This document shows, in pieces, positions 34,839-46,728 of a stretch of DNA of 64,000 nt (position 1 is the first letter of the stretch; the number at the start of each line of letters is the position of its first letter). Location: positions 806,001-870,000 of the forward strand of contig NC_079491.1 of assembly GCF_020520425.1 (NCBI RefSeq), given 5' to 3'. This DNA is from Spinacia oleracea. Its lineage: Eukaryota; Streptophyta; Magnoliopsida; Caryophyllales; Amaranthaceae. The notes beneath the pieces are model-generated. The model saw only the letters and a list, made by a program, of their open reading frames with translations. It made no database searches and was not told where the DNA came from. The position numbers and the translations under genes were made by a program.

Positions 34839-36338
34839 AATTGTACTAATTTTAAAAATCATGTTTAAGATTAGAGAATTTAAGATCTCACCTTAAGCAT
34901 TATTATGCAAAGTACTTTATGTAACAAAAGGGGAGTGGTGATGCTAGCTAGGAGACGTACGTGGCATGTGTTAATGAGGTGGTCACATGATACTAATGAT
35001 TTGTGCTAATTAGCATTTTTGAGCATGCTAGGGTTATGTTATTGCTAATTAATTAGAGCTAATCGATCTATTTTCATGTGATATTATATAGATCTCATAT
35101 TATCATCTAATTAATAAGGGTAAATATCTTATCCAAAGAATTGCAATTTGCCTTTAAATAAATTTTAGACTTTATTTAATGAAAATCTTATGCAGCAAAT
35201 TGCTAATGCTCTCCAACAAAAATATGGTGTCACCAATTATTTTAGGTTACAAATTAAAGTTACAAAATGTGCTCATCTCCCAAGTAGATAATGGGTACGT
35301 ATTAGTTTGTGGCTGTGAATTTGTAGTTGTGAGTTGGAAGAAAATTATAATGCAAGCTAGGTATATAAGCCTTTTTTTTTTAATATGAATTTTAATTTTT
35401 TGGCTAAATGATTATTTTTATAAATCTCATATTAAGAATATGAAGAAAGTATGGGTCATAATGACGACACTAATTTCTTCACATTATTAAGATGAGATTC
35501 ATGAAAATAATAAATTTAGCCAAAAAATTATGATGGGCACGATAATTGGTACATGTTGCATCCTCACCCATATTCAAGCACACAATTATATTTTATAAAA
35601 GTTAAGCTAGGACACGTATGCGTAGAATACAATTTAAACTAATTTCGGTAAAGATAAAATTTGATAAGAAGATATCTACCGGAAAATAAAACGAATGCAC
35701 ATACATCATGATGTACGAAGTACAAGTACTTTATAGTTCACACATCCCAGTAATAGCAGTGTTTGTTCGTTTCAACTTATTTCAACGTACTTTGACTCAT
35801 TTAATCAAAAATAAGTTCAGATCACTTCAACAAAATTAAGCTTTCAAACAATTTAATACGTTGTACTACATATATAAACAAGGGTCTGTTCATTTCAACT
35901 TAATTTATCTTATTTCAATAAAAATCAATTCAGATTAAATTAAGTCAAATATAGTTGAACCAAATAACACCTAAATTAATTTCAGCAAATTTTTTTAGAT
36001 AAATCCATAAATTAAAATCAGATGAAACAAAAAATATGCATTTTTTTGCCCATTTACAATTGGACATGCATATTTCCCCTCATTTTCATTTTTGTAATAC
36101 GAGTAGGAAATATTTCATTTGAAATTAAAAGAAAAAAAAGAGGGTGAGGTTAATTTTTTTTTTTTTTTACCAACCTTACTTTGGGGGTTGGTGATTTTTT
36201 TTTGCCAAAAGTTAGCATGGTAAAAACTTCCGAGATTTGGCAGTTATAAACAGGGGGCCCAAAATAGGGTTCATTTTTCGCAAATCGCAGTGCCGCAAAA
36301 ACACCCTCTTTTAGTATTTTCTCTCTCCTCCCAAATCC
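34839..36338. other. Intergenic; MITE relic at about 35883-35985
   Basis: AT-rich. Holds one decayed ATAAGTTCAG-family element and poly-T runs near 36150. No gene was found before the possible exon at 36339. Confidence 0.5.
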
Positions 36339-36370
36339 ATGGTCGACGAAACAGAGGAGTCATATTCCAG
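36339..36370 (+). other. Possible first coding exon of an unrecognised transcript
   Basis: A pyrimidine-rich leader (TTTTCTCTCTCCTCCCAAATCC) is followed by ATG, the codons MVDETEESYS and CAG|GT. I could not identify later exons or a family. The downstream 36.4-38.4 kb is intron-like. It may be a broken gene start or a non-coding transcript. Confidence 0.25.
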
Positions 36371-36578
36371 GTCTGTTCGTGAATCTAACACTCTTCTGAA
36401 TCCTCTCTTTTTGATGAATTCGTTAATGTTTCATTCATATTAGAGAAAGATCTGTTGAAGGTTCTTTGTTAGATTCACGCACAAACTCGCAATTTGTCTC
36501 CTCTTTCTTTTAATCTCAATCTTAATTTTCCCAGATTTAATTTGGTTTTAAAATTGGATCTTTGAATTTGAATTTCTT

Positions 36579-37170
36579 GGACTAAATCTGTTCTTTGTTA
36601 TTATGTATTCTGCTTATTGTTTGTTCAGGAAAAAGGTGGAATCTTTTGTTGATTATGAGTGTGATTTTTTATTGGGACTATTATTTATTAAATAAAGTTA
36701 AGCTTCATGTTTGCATTCGATCAATTGCTAATTTTGAATATGAACATGTAAATGAAATTATCTGATTTGTTTGTTTGTTCTTTCATGAAGTTTACAGATT
36801 ATGAGCTTATTGAATTGAATAAATCTCCGATTTTCTTGGACATGAAAACCTACTATTGAGTGTTAGGACTAAATCTGTTCTTTGTTCTTTGTTCTTTGTT
36901 ATTATGTATTCTGTTTGTTCTTTGTTTAGGAAAATGGTGGAATCTTTTGTTGATTTTGAGTGTGAATCTTGATTGGGACTAGATTATTTGCTATATAAAG
37001 TGAGCTCCATGTTTGCATTTAATCAATTGCTAACTTCGAATATGAACATCTAAATGAAATTGTCTGATTTGTTTGTTTGTTCTTTCATGAAGTTTACAGG
37101 TTATGAGCTTATGAAATTGAATAAATCTCTTGATTTTCTTGGACACTAAAACCTACTATTGAGTGTTATG
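36579..37170. repeat. Tandem duplication (2 x about 290 bp)
   Basis: GGACTAAATCTGTTCTTTG starts at 36579 and again at about 36868, where TTCTTTG is further tripled. Both copies include GGTGGAATCTTTTGTTGATT and TTCATGAAGTTTACAG, and end near CCTACTATTGAGTGTTA. Divergence is roughly 10 percent. Confidence 0.85.
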
Positions 37171-38529
37171 ACTATTAGTATGTTTTAATAGGATTTAAGT
37201 TGAGATTGAGCTTGATATATGTCGAAGAATTTCTTGTATTTAAATTAGGATTGAGCATTTGAGCTTGATCATGTAAATGTTGATTTTCACTTATTTTTTC
37301 TGAACTTATCTTTTCTGAACTTAACTTTACTGAAATAAGTGGAAATAAGGTGAACAGAACAGGGACCAATATGTTGTATAGTTCAATTGGAAACAACTTC
37401 TCCTGTGTATATTTGTGTCCATGTTTTATTGAATGGTTCATTCTCCATGTGGTTTCTTCCTTGTATTATGGATTTCATGTTATGCATGTTTGACAGCTTG
37501 AAATGTTGGAAATTTTTGAAAATGTTGCCACAACCATGGTCTTAAATATTGGTTCGTTGCTTTGGTACTATTGAGAGTCATGGTCTATGTTGAGACCGAG
37601 CTTGATAATGTGCTACTCCGTATATTTACTTGGCTTTCGGGGATGGGGATTGCATTTAGTTAGAGGTGTGAATGTATGATCCGAGGGTGTATTGTGCATG
37701 CTTAACAAATTGAGATTATGGATTTTGTGATATACATGCTTAGCAAATAGAGATTTTGTGTTATTTTTGGCACTTGTGCATGTTTAGCAATTTGAGATTA
37801 GGAGTGGTCAAGTATTTGTTACTATCTTATCAGACTTGGTTTCACTTAGAAATGAAGATTGTGCTATGGTGCGTGTGACCATGTGAATGAGTGATCCAAT
37901 GGTCAGGAACTCTTTAGTCTAGCCATTTTAAGGGAAAGGTAGGTGGCTTAACTCCGCCAATGGCAAGATTCATACTAGTACTAGTTAGGGTGTGTGCTGT
38001 ATAACAATTAGCAGGAATGACACTAGTTTTTTTTCCTCTGAAAAGTATCTTGTTCGGTAAATTATCTGCTCACTAATTTGCTTCAAGAACACCCCAATTC
38101 AGAATACATACACTAACATTTCATGCAGTGATATGGAATCACCTCATTTAGTTATCAGATTTACACATAATAAAGTTTCAAACAATTCGATCTGTCGCAT
38201 TTCATAATGCTTCAATGTTATAAGAGGTATCTTTCTCCTTGGTTTATCAACACAGTTTCTTACAAGTGCTATATAATTTGCAGTGCATTTCTTGCTTTTG
38301 CATTAATAGTTTAATCACAATTTCTTACAAGTGCATATAATTTGCAGTGCATTAATATGGTTTTTAATCATCAGATGATAGGAAATTCAGAGTGAAAGGT
38401 GTGAGTTTGTTTTCATACGGCCCTAAAAATGTGTTTTTTACTGAATTTTCAGCTCTCTGTAAATCCTCTGATTCTGAATTTCTGATGCATCTCCTGCCTT
38501 ACTTTGCTTTGTCGAATCCATTTCCTATA
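37171..38529. other. Intergenic/intron-like, no gene seen
   Basis: Contains a partial ATAAGTTCAG-family element at about 37280-37372. A short repeated block (CAATTTCTTACAAGTGC) occurs near 38260 and 38320. No coding signal. Confidence 0.45.
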
Positions 38530-38612
38530 GAGGAGGCTTCTTGGGCTTCCAAGTGAAGGAGCCTTCTGACAGGGTGATGAACTCATTAGGTAGATTTAAT
38601 GACAGGAATTCA

Positions 38613-38708
38613 GGCCGGGCCGGACCCAAAGGTGGACCGTACAATTCTGTCCAAATCCACTATTTTTTGGGCCGGGTCAGCGGGCTGGGTTCATGATGAT
38701 CAAGACTA
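38613..38708. mobile_element. hAT MITE relic (GGGCCGGG family)
   Basis: Its right end GGGTTCATGATGATCAAGAC matches the right end of the element at 43772-44060 (GGGCTCATGATGATCAGGTC). The left end is lost. It interrupts the RFS relic directly after the GRFNDRN piece. Confidence 0.65.
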
Positions 38709-38905
38709 GGGCTAATGGGTCAGATTTAGAAATGGCCTAGTGAAGTCATGTTCTTTTAAGGGCATAGCTTACACTCATGTTAGTGACAACCCTTAGTCCC
38801 TCCCTTACTACATAATGACAGAGGCTTATAAAGCTATTAGGGATACAGAAGCAAGAATTGCAGATGTTAAAAGATAAAGATGAGAAAGATAATACTAGCA
38901 TTTAG

Positions 38906-39424
38906 GTAGTATTCTCTTCACCTGAATTTCACTTATCTTATCTCATTGGCCCTGAACTTATCTTATTTTATCTTATCTTATTGACTCTGAACTCATCTTA
39001 TCTGAACTTATTGACCCTTATATTGTATTATATTATATTGGAACTACGGCCCTGTTCTGTTCACCTTATTTCCACTTATTTCAGGAAAAATAAGTTCAGA
39101 TAAGTTCAGTTAAGTTCAGATAAGTTCAGATAAGATAAGTTCAGGAAAAATAAGGGTTGGCCAAGTACAATTTATAACTAAAATAAGTTTTAATAAGTTC
39201 TAATAAGTTCAGATAAGTTCAGATAAGATAAGTTCAGTAAAAATAAGTAGAAATCAGGTGAATAGAACACAGCCGTAATATTTACCTTATCTTGTCTTAT
39301 TGACCTGAACTTATTTTATCTTATCTTACTGGCCCTGAACTTATCTTATATGAACTTATTGACCCTTATTTCATCTTATCTTATTAGACCAATAAGTGAA
39401 TATAAGGTGAAGAGAACAGAACGG
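38906..39424. mobile_element. Miniature element with a second, related one nested inside
   Basis: The outer ends are ATTCTCTTCACCTGAATTTC (about 38911) and, inverted, TTCTGTTCTCTTCACCTTAT (about 39424). The inner element, about 39045-39276, has ends TACGGCCCTGTTCTGTTCAC and, inverted, TACGGCTGTGTTCTATTCAC. Both iterate CTTATCTGAACTTA/TAAGTTCAGATAAG. Boundaries are good to a few bases. Confidence 0.65.
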
Positions 39425-39503
39425 TGTCCGGTGTTTGAAGCAAGCCATCTTAAGTGGAAGGTAATGCAAATCAGGATCTCCCCTGGGCTTGACGGGGTGA
39501 TGC

Positions 39504-39671
39504 ACAGGGATGTCCAAAACTGACCCTGTCCAACTGATTTCTGACAAAAATCAAAGCGACTCGGAAAAATAATAATTCACACATTCAATCCGCATAAGCA
39601 AACCCCACACAACCACATTATCCGATTATACACGACCCGTAATTGCCCGATGACCCGATTTGACAGCCCTC
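39504..39671. mobile_element. Possible hAT-like MITE relic within the RFS relic
   Basis: AGGGATGTCCAAAACTGACC at the left and the inverse AGGGCTGTCAAATCGGGTC at the right look like weak inverted ends. It separates two RFS-homologous pieces. No duplication was confirmed. Confidence 0.4.
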
Positions 39672-40418
39672 GGGTGGAGGAGGATGCTGCTTAAGTGAAG
39701 ATAGCCGAAGAAGGAAACAGACTTGTTCATCCTGATCAAGCTACTGCCTTTTATGATTCTATGCACACTTACCTTACAAATTGGAAATCTTATGCATTTT
39801 TTTCCCAATAAACTAGAGAATTTTTTACTCCATATTCATCCAAGTGGTGATATCCATGTTCTGTTTATTATCAAAGTTTAATTTTCAGCAAAATAATTAA
39901 TGTTCAATGTAATTAGCTACAACATGTTCCAATGATATTTTTAATCGAATTCATTAATAAAGTTACCCAAATTTCTCTACATTCATATGCACCTTAAAGA
40001 ATTGCCTGTGCTTGCCATGGTTTTTCTGTCGTTTCTTTCCTTGTTTCCCAAGTTCTGTAGGTTGGACACCGCATCAAAGGTGGTGTAAGCAAGGTATTTT
40101 CAACAATCACGGGATCAAGCCCTTTCATTGTTTGTTCATGTGTACTTTGTTGATTTAATATGTGTAATGGTTGATAAAGACCTTAGTTTTGTTGTAGAAT
40201 TTAGTGTGTAGTTGTGTAAAATTTTATGTAAAATTCAGCCTATGTCAAAAAAAAAAGAATTAAAATTAATTAATCCGCCCGTTATAAAGTTAATTACATC
40301 GATAATCCGAAAGGAAAGATTAAACCAACAACAATATGAATAGATGTTAAAGCAATAATTAAAAAGAAAATAAGAGACACTACTAATAGTAAATTCGTGA
40401 TATTTGAAGTATAATCTG

Positions 40419-41423
40419 TTAATGATGGTGAATAGTCCTATAACGATCACGTCCATCACTATCATTATCGCAAAACCAATTCGTAATCAAGCTATTAGTC
40501 TTCAACAATGCACGTCTAGCCAATTCACCCATAGACGCTTCACCATTAACAACCATCTTATCTTGTGATGTTACGACTCTTTTGACACCGTAAACAAGAT
40601 GTTTACAGTACGACCCGTTACCTTCAAACGCTTCTACCAACATAAAGAACAAATTCGTCCTCTTTTGACACACACTCAAATCCCTCCTAAGTTTAAAGTT
40701 CAACAAGATCGCATGCGAGTATTTACGAAAATACCCTTGTACGAAAACCCCGAACCCCTCGGGAGGCGACCTAAGGGTTCGAATCATGTTGCGGTGGGAT
40801 AACAAGAAGTCTTTCTCACCTACATTGTCGTAAATCTTTAAGAATCTTAGTTCGTTGGCTTGGATTGACTCTAACATATGGCGTATATTCGACGTTTGTG
40901 GGTCCCACCTGTAATGAGAACCAGAGCCAGAACCACCTTTGTTGGAGTAGTAGTTAGAGTTCTTGTTCTTGTTCTTGTTGAGCAAGGTAGGGTTCCAGTC
41001 TAGAGGTTTATGACTATGGTGGTGGAAAATAAGGGGAGGTTTAGAAGGATACTCTTTAGGTAAGAAGATATCAAAGAAGAATAACCCGTACGCGTACGGA
41101 CTACCCGTTAACCCTATGATAGCTACCCTCATGAACTGTTTTCGACCTTCGTAAACCCTAACGGCAATCGTCTTGGGTAGGTTGTCTCTAAGTAGGTCCC
41201 ACTCTCGCTCGATCCTGTTCTTGAAGTCGAGTTCTTCGTTCTGTCTTCTTGAGCCGAAGAATTTCGGGCGTTCGGGTGGCGGCGGGTTGACGATGAAGTG
41301 GTGATCGTAGGGAGGGAAAGAGTGGACGTCGAAGTTCTGGAAGGTAATGAAGCTTTGATCAACGTCGTCTAGTATTTCCTCAATCTCTGATTTAACAGGA
41401 AATATTGGTGTTGTTTCTGCCAT
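40419..41423 (-). CDS. UBE2O/UBC23-24-25-type E2-fold protein lacking the catalytic Cys, 334 aa
   Basis: Single exon. Residues 30-43 (FDVHSFPPYDHHF) match the FDxVxDxSDHHF lead-in of plant UBC23/24(PHO2)/25. Residues about 71-143 are the E2 core: EWDLLRDNLPKTIAVRVYEG, LTGSPYAYGLFFFDIFLP, EYPSKPP. Residues about 173-245 (WDPQTSNIRHMLESIQ ... FLLSHRNMIRTLRSPP ... YFRK) match the family's C-terminal helices. Where active members have NPNLY...GKVCLSLLxTW, this one has NPTLLNKNKNKNSNYYSNK and a Gly/Ser run (144-170) with no Cys, so the active site is missing. Active relatives move ubiquitin onto substrates; this one may bind only. The reading frame is open throughout and the start has no upstream in-frame ATG. 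It could be a neofunctionalised copy or an early pseudogene. Confidence 0.8.
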   Translation of the reverse strand: MAETTPIFPVKSEIEEILDDVDQSFITFQNFDVHSFPPYDHHFIVNPPPPERPKFFGSRRQNEELDFKNRIEREWDLLRDNLPKTIAVRVYEGRKQFMRVAIIGLTGSPYAYGLFFFDIFLPKEYPSKPPLIFHHHSHKPLDWNPTLLNKNKNKNSNYYSNKGGSGSGSHYRWDPQTSNIRHMLESIQANELRFLKIYDNVGEKDFLLSHRNMIRTLRSPPEGFGVFVQGYFRKYSHAILLNFKLRRDLSVCQKRTNLFFMLVEAFEGNGSYCKHLVYGVKRVVTSQDKMVVNGEASMGELARRALLKTNSLITNWFCDNDSDGRDRYRTIHHH

Positions 41424-41560
41424 CTTTGTTTATGTGCTTGATTATGAGTTAATTATGACCCAAATTAAGGGGAATCACTTATATATAGGGTTTGGTGGGT
41501 TGAAGATTTTGCTCTAAAAGTTTGAATCAGATTCGGACTAGGAAAACATAATAGTGATAT

Positions 41561-41770
41561 ATTTTGATATTAGGAGTTTATCTAATACTAGGAGTCTGTA
41601 AAGATTCAAAGATTTATCTAAAATAAAAAATAAATAAATACAAGTAATTAAAAATCGAATTCCTATAAAGATTGAATTATATTTTGATATTAGGAGTTTA
41701 TCTAATACTAAGAGTCTGTAAAGATTCAAAGATTTATCTAAAATAAAAACTAAATAAATACAAGTATATT
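41561..41770. repeat. Tandem repeat, 120-bp period, upstream of the E2-like gene
   Basis: ATTTTGATATTAGGAGTTTA starts at 41561 and 41681; about 90 bp of the second copy is nearly identical to the first. It lies 140-350 bp upstream of the ATG at 41423, so it may be promoter DNA. Confidence 0.85.
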
Positions 41771-42300
41771 CAAAGATCGAATTAGGAAATATAGATGTTC
41801 AATTTGATCACAAACTCTTAATTAAGACAGTTGTACAATAAAACAAGGTAAAACAGAAGTAAAGTTACCTTAAAATGCTTAAAAGTTAAACTCCTATTAA
41901 GTACGTCAGAGTACATCAGACGAGCCACTTGAACTGGTCTGGTCTCTTTCAGAAGGTGCTGTTCCTCGGCTTAAACCCAAAATTCAGAATACAACAACAA
42001 AGGGTGGATTTTGCATAAAAACGAAAAACAATCACAAATTCGTGGACAGAATGATGAAAATCCCCCTTTTCAAGTGAAAATTAGCTGTTAAAATCATAGT
42101 TTAAGATTATACTGGTCTCAGATTACAAAAATGAATAAAAAGAATTCATAATCTTTTCCCAAATTTAGACCAACTAAAATGCGAAGGGGCTCTTACAAAA
42201 CTGCAATATACTTATCATCAATATGAAGCAAACACATTCAGAAACCTGAGATTTTGAAACAGAAAGACCAAGTTTAAGATAAATGAGGGATCATACTGTA

Positions 42301-45300
42301 TCAAAAAGATGGTTTCCAGTCAAGTGTTTGTCCAGCAGACATTGGGATGATTTCTCCGAAAGGGAAAGATAAATGTTCTGGAACTTTCCATGGTTCTTTT
42401 TTCAACTTGATCTTTGATGTATTCCTTGGAAGACCGTAAAAATCAGGTCCGTTGAAGCTTGTAAATGCCTCTAACTTGTCGAGGGCACCTGCCTGAAAAG
42501 GAAAATAAAGCAGCAAATTTAGTACCAGCAAATGCTAATCAAACATGCTCCCAACTTCCCAAGTTCGAGATGACCCCAGAATTTTTTGGACAGGCAACCT
42601 CTTTGATTATCTTTGGTGTTCAATAAGGATTAAGGAGTAATTGTTTGCTGATTGGTCTTGATCATTCATTTAACTGTATGGATATACTCCGTAGTACACT
42701 GGTTCACAGAAAAACTCACCTGAATTTTAAGCATATGTACGAAACCTGATCTGAAATTGTAATTATACTTTGGGTTAAACTCTAAATTAAGCCCCAAAAA
42801 ATGTTTTTTTTATTAATCCGGGAAATAAAATAGTCGGAAGAGAAAATGTATTCAAAATTATCAGTTTAACCAGTGTTAGGGTAAAAATTATTCCGTGCAC
42901 CCAAAGGTGTTTTTATGCCCGTTGGTGGTCCTTCTCATATTTTCTCATCACATGATATGCACATGGTGCATCTTAGATGCATTAGTGTTAGGGCTATAGA
43001 GGATAATTGGTAAAAGGTGGGATAACTATCAGTAATATAATTCCTAATTACAGTATTCCAAAAAGAGTTCGGTGGGAGAGAAAAATTGTCAGTTTGACCA
43101 CTGTTAGGGACTTATCAGTTGGATGACTATCAGTTGAAGTATATAATTGGTAAAAGGTGGATGACTATCAGTTATATAATTCCTAATTACAGTATTCAGA
43201 GGTTAACCCTCTGAAACTCCCTAGTTAACAACTCACCCTTGCCTTTGTTTTTCATTTTTCTCATCTTAAACGTTTTCTCAAGCACCTGTACTGAACATGA
43301 AAACCTACATACAATGAATAGGCTAGTTCAGATTGGATGCACATTATTACTTTCCACAAGATGAGCCTAACATTTGACCAGAATATATTGTAGATGTATC
43401 CAACTATATGCTAGTATGGGGTATTTGATGAAACAAATTGAATCAATGGCTTATAGTTATACCTCTTCAAATATTTTAGCATATAGTGATAGAGCAACAG
43501 GGGAGTTGAAGATTCCAGCACATCCACAGGAACTCTCTTTCCGTTGCCTCTCGTGAGGAGCACTATCAGTCCCGAGAAAATATTGCTTACTCCCACTCGT
43601 TACTGCGGATAGAATTGTCTTTCCTAGATAAACAATCAAAAGGTACTATCAGAGGATGCAGAGCGGTAGAGAGTACAGAAATAGGACAGAAATTCCTGTC
43701 AAACACCACCCAGAAAATTTCACAGTATCTTCTTCTAGAATAGTTTGAGTGAACTAAATTAAACAATTAACTACACCTGATCAATTGCGGGCAGGGACGG
43801 GTTTGGGCCAGTCCATGACCTAAAAATTGTGCCCACTCAGTCGGACTGGCCCGAAAATTTCTGCCCAAACCCGCTATTTCGGGCCAAAATGCGGGCTTCG
43901 GGCCATCGGGGCAATTTTATAACTTAGAATGCAATTTTGAGTTGTCCAAACCCCCCCCCCCCCCAAAAAAAATCAGCCCGGGCCGGGTCTGAAATTTCTG
44001 CCCAAAACCCGCTTTTTTCTGGGCCGAGCCAGTGAGCCGGGCTCATGATGATCAGGTCTACAATTGACCTACACTCTTTCACACACATAGGAAATATAGA
44101 TGTTTATTACCCAGATTAAAGAACACATACTATGGATTTCTCTTTTGAGCACTGGAAGACAATAGTTATGAGGCTGTAACCCTCCTTGGAAGAGAGAGTT
44201 TCTATTCAAAATAATGTGCTGCGGAGTCACAGTGGCTGCTACGGTTCCTGGTCAACACAAAGGAACAAAATATTGGATTAGTCAAATTGGAGACTGAAAG
44301 AAAAATACATTAAGTTCAATTACTGACCAAAAAACCTTGCTATATAACAAAACAATGATCTTACCTTCATTGCATGATTCAATGAAGTTAACAGCATCTG
44401 CCGTAGTGATATGCTCCATTACAACTTTTAGTTGTGGTAGTTTCTGAATTAAAGGTCTTAAAACCGTCTCAATAAAAACTTTTTCACGATCAAATATATC
44501 TACGTCGGGATCTGTAACCTCACCGTGAACCTATTATCATACACAAATTATCATAGTCAGTAAAAATGATTTTTACATTTTTCACATATGCATAGAGTGA
44601 GATGGAGATAAAGAGATAAAACTGCCATTCATTGTGATCCTGTCAAGCATAATTTGGTTATCCAAGAAGGCACATAGCACCAGAAAGTTCCATCATGGTC
44701 AAGAATAAAAGCTCATAACTTGATCTCACAAAATTTCATAGTAAATCAATAAGAATTCTCTTAAGTACAGACTATAGACATGACATATTAAAATCGTGGT
44801 AATTTATTTTCCCAATAATGTGATAATTGTGGATATGACAATAATCATCTCCACAACGCCAGAGAGGTTGCATTATTGACTGAAATCTCTTCATTTTCAA
44901 CCTCTGCCAACTTTAAGTGACATCAGCCAATAATCAGCAGAGGCAAGAAACCCAAGCTTCTCTTACAAGGCATAACAATCAATGTCATGGGCCACAGCGG
45001 GGTTTTTCTCTGCCAGTACAAAGTAGTAGACTTTCCCAAACCCTGCCACCAATGGACTTCATGTTAGGATGATATTGTTGTATGTTCAAAGTGGATAGTA
45101 GCCTTGGAATATTAGTGCCATATATTTCACCACACTCAACTCCTAACCCCACTTCCGCAAATAGAGAGAACAATAATGAAAATGAAGCACCAAAGAAACA
45201 AAAAAACAAAGGTAAGATTCAATTGAAGGGGGTGATAAATACTTCGGGAAAATACAAGCAGTCTTTTTAAATGGGGAAGGATACCAAAGAGATAAATGAT

Positions 45301-46728
45301 GGCCGCATCATCACTACCCAAACAAAGCTTATTTTCAGAAACATTTTCATATTTAGAAAAGCCTATACATGATGTCAAAATAATGAGTATATTCAAAAGG
45401 TCAAACAGGTAATGCTGAGAAAATCATAGGCAAAATAGGAGGGAGTTTCTCTAACTAAAAGATCATAATAAAGAAGGGAAAAGCCCAATATTTAAGAATT
45501 GACAACAAAAAGACACCTAGTCGACCTAGAGAGTTTGTACCCGAATATATAATAGATTAACTCACCAATAGAGGCATGTTTTGCTCAGCCATCTCTTGAA
45601 GCACAGGTAAGCACTTTCCAAGAAGATCAGTGACGCCATCCTGTGAATTAGTTGTCGCGCCTGCAGGGTACAATTTTACGGCATACACCACTTCACTTTT
45701 TCCTGTCAAAAGAATCAGCCACTAGTAAAAAATCGGAACAATATCCAATTATCAGAATATCAGGCATTTTACACCATATCAAAGACTAATTAGCAATTAC
45801 AAAAACAGGATCCTACTTGAAAAAAAAAAGAGATTATGCTGGTTCGTTTACTATAGTTTAGAAGGCATTTTGTAATGTATATATGCGAAATAGAACTCCT
45901 AAGACTCCCATGAATGTACACCTAGAAACCAATCAAATAAACAGTTCTAGAAGACATACATCTGCAGCATTCTATCATCAGAAGCGAGCAGTGATTAAAG
46001 TGAGAGAACAGCGAAAATATGGGCATATGGTAAGGGAATGAAAAGCAAAAGCCATGGGAAGTACTAAGGCCCTGTTCTTTTTGGATTTAATTTCAGTTCC
46101 AATCAGTTCAATTCAGTTCAGTTCGGTTCAGCGCTAAAGAGAAAAAGGCTGTGCTAAAGAGACTTTTTGGCTTTTATCCATAGCTGGTGTATGTATCCCA
46201 TTTCTTCCCTTACCCACCAAAATTATAGGTAAAAAGAGAAGTATACAGAAAGGCATATACTGAAACAAGTTATCTTTTCCACTTCACATATTATAAACCA
46301 CAACCATTTTAGGAATTTGGTAACAGTTACAATATATAACTTTTTTTTAGCTCAAATGTAAACTATGGACATACTGGCAAGCTTGATCTCATTAGGGCTT
46401 GTTGTATCAGTCAAATACAGTGTCATGAGAGGATTGAAGTCGCTATCAGCAGGCAATACTTCCATAATAGACTCCCGGTAAGCAATAGCAGCAGCTGTAG
46501 TAGTAACAGGAGGCCTTAGATTTGGCATAACAATTGCTCTTCCAAAATGTCTTGCACTGAATTACAAAAGGATAACTCACACTTAATAATAACCGACATA
46601 AGTATCACACATGCAAAATAACCATACTTCTCCCTTATGACTTACCTGTAGGGAGCAACAGCAGCAAGAAGATCCCCATCGCGGAGATGAAGATGCCAAT
46701 CATCAGGGCGTGTCAGAGTCAGTTCCAT
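42301..46728 (-). CDS. PYR4: Dihydroorotase, seven coding exons, 345 aa
   Basis: Exons (high to low): 46728-46646, 46556-46375, 45702-45566, 44530-44365, 44247-44131, 43623-43463, 42492-42301. All junctions are GT-AG, phases agree, and the total is 1038 nt. Dihydroorotase makes dihydroorotate from carbamoyl-aspartate, step three of pyrimidine synthesis. The metal site is visible: HLHLRDG (first His pair), YAVKLYPAG (the carbamylated Lys), VHGE, MEHITT and FLGTDSAPH. The C-terminus [20 protein letters not shown] is typical of plant PYR4. Length fits the PyrC type (about 345). The first ATG in the spliced mRNA gives [14 protein letters not shown] with no organelle transit peptide; plant homologues often carry one, so another first exon may exist inside the large 5' intron. 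A hAT element (43772-44060) lies in intron 5, and a duplicated block GGTAAAAGGTGG occurs in intron 6 (about 43006 and 43146). No breaks were seen. Confidence 0.92.
43772..44060. mobile_element. hAT MITE in intron 5 of the dihydroorotase gene
   Basis: The ends are TACACCTGATCAATTGCGGG and, inverted, TAGACCTGATCATCATGAGC. Flanks CAATTAAC (43764-43771) and CAATTGAC (44061-44068) match at 7 of 8 positions. The interior is GGGCCGGG-rich and includes a C-run at about 43951-43964. Confidence 0.85.

Larger units (their letters stand above)
38530..39786 (+). pseudogene. Raffinose-synthase (RFS5-like) relic, heavily interrupted
   Basis: Recognisable pieces in order: RGGFLGFQVKEPSDRVMNSL then GRFNDRN (38530-38608; cf. 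KGGFxGLxxxEPxxRxxNSLGxFxxR); NGSDLEM (about 38712-38735; cf. GSDLQMETQW); RISPGLDGVMHRD (about 39472-39510; cf. CKLSPGLxGTMxDL); LVHPDQATAFYDSMHTYLTN (about 39722-39783; cf. GLVHPDQAxxFYDSMHSYL). These occur in the same order as in RFS5 and in the pseudogene at 54693-58921. A hAT relic and nested miniature elements lie between them. No piece is long enough to be functional; it is clearly older than the other RFS copy. Confidence 0.7.
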
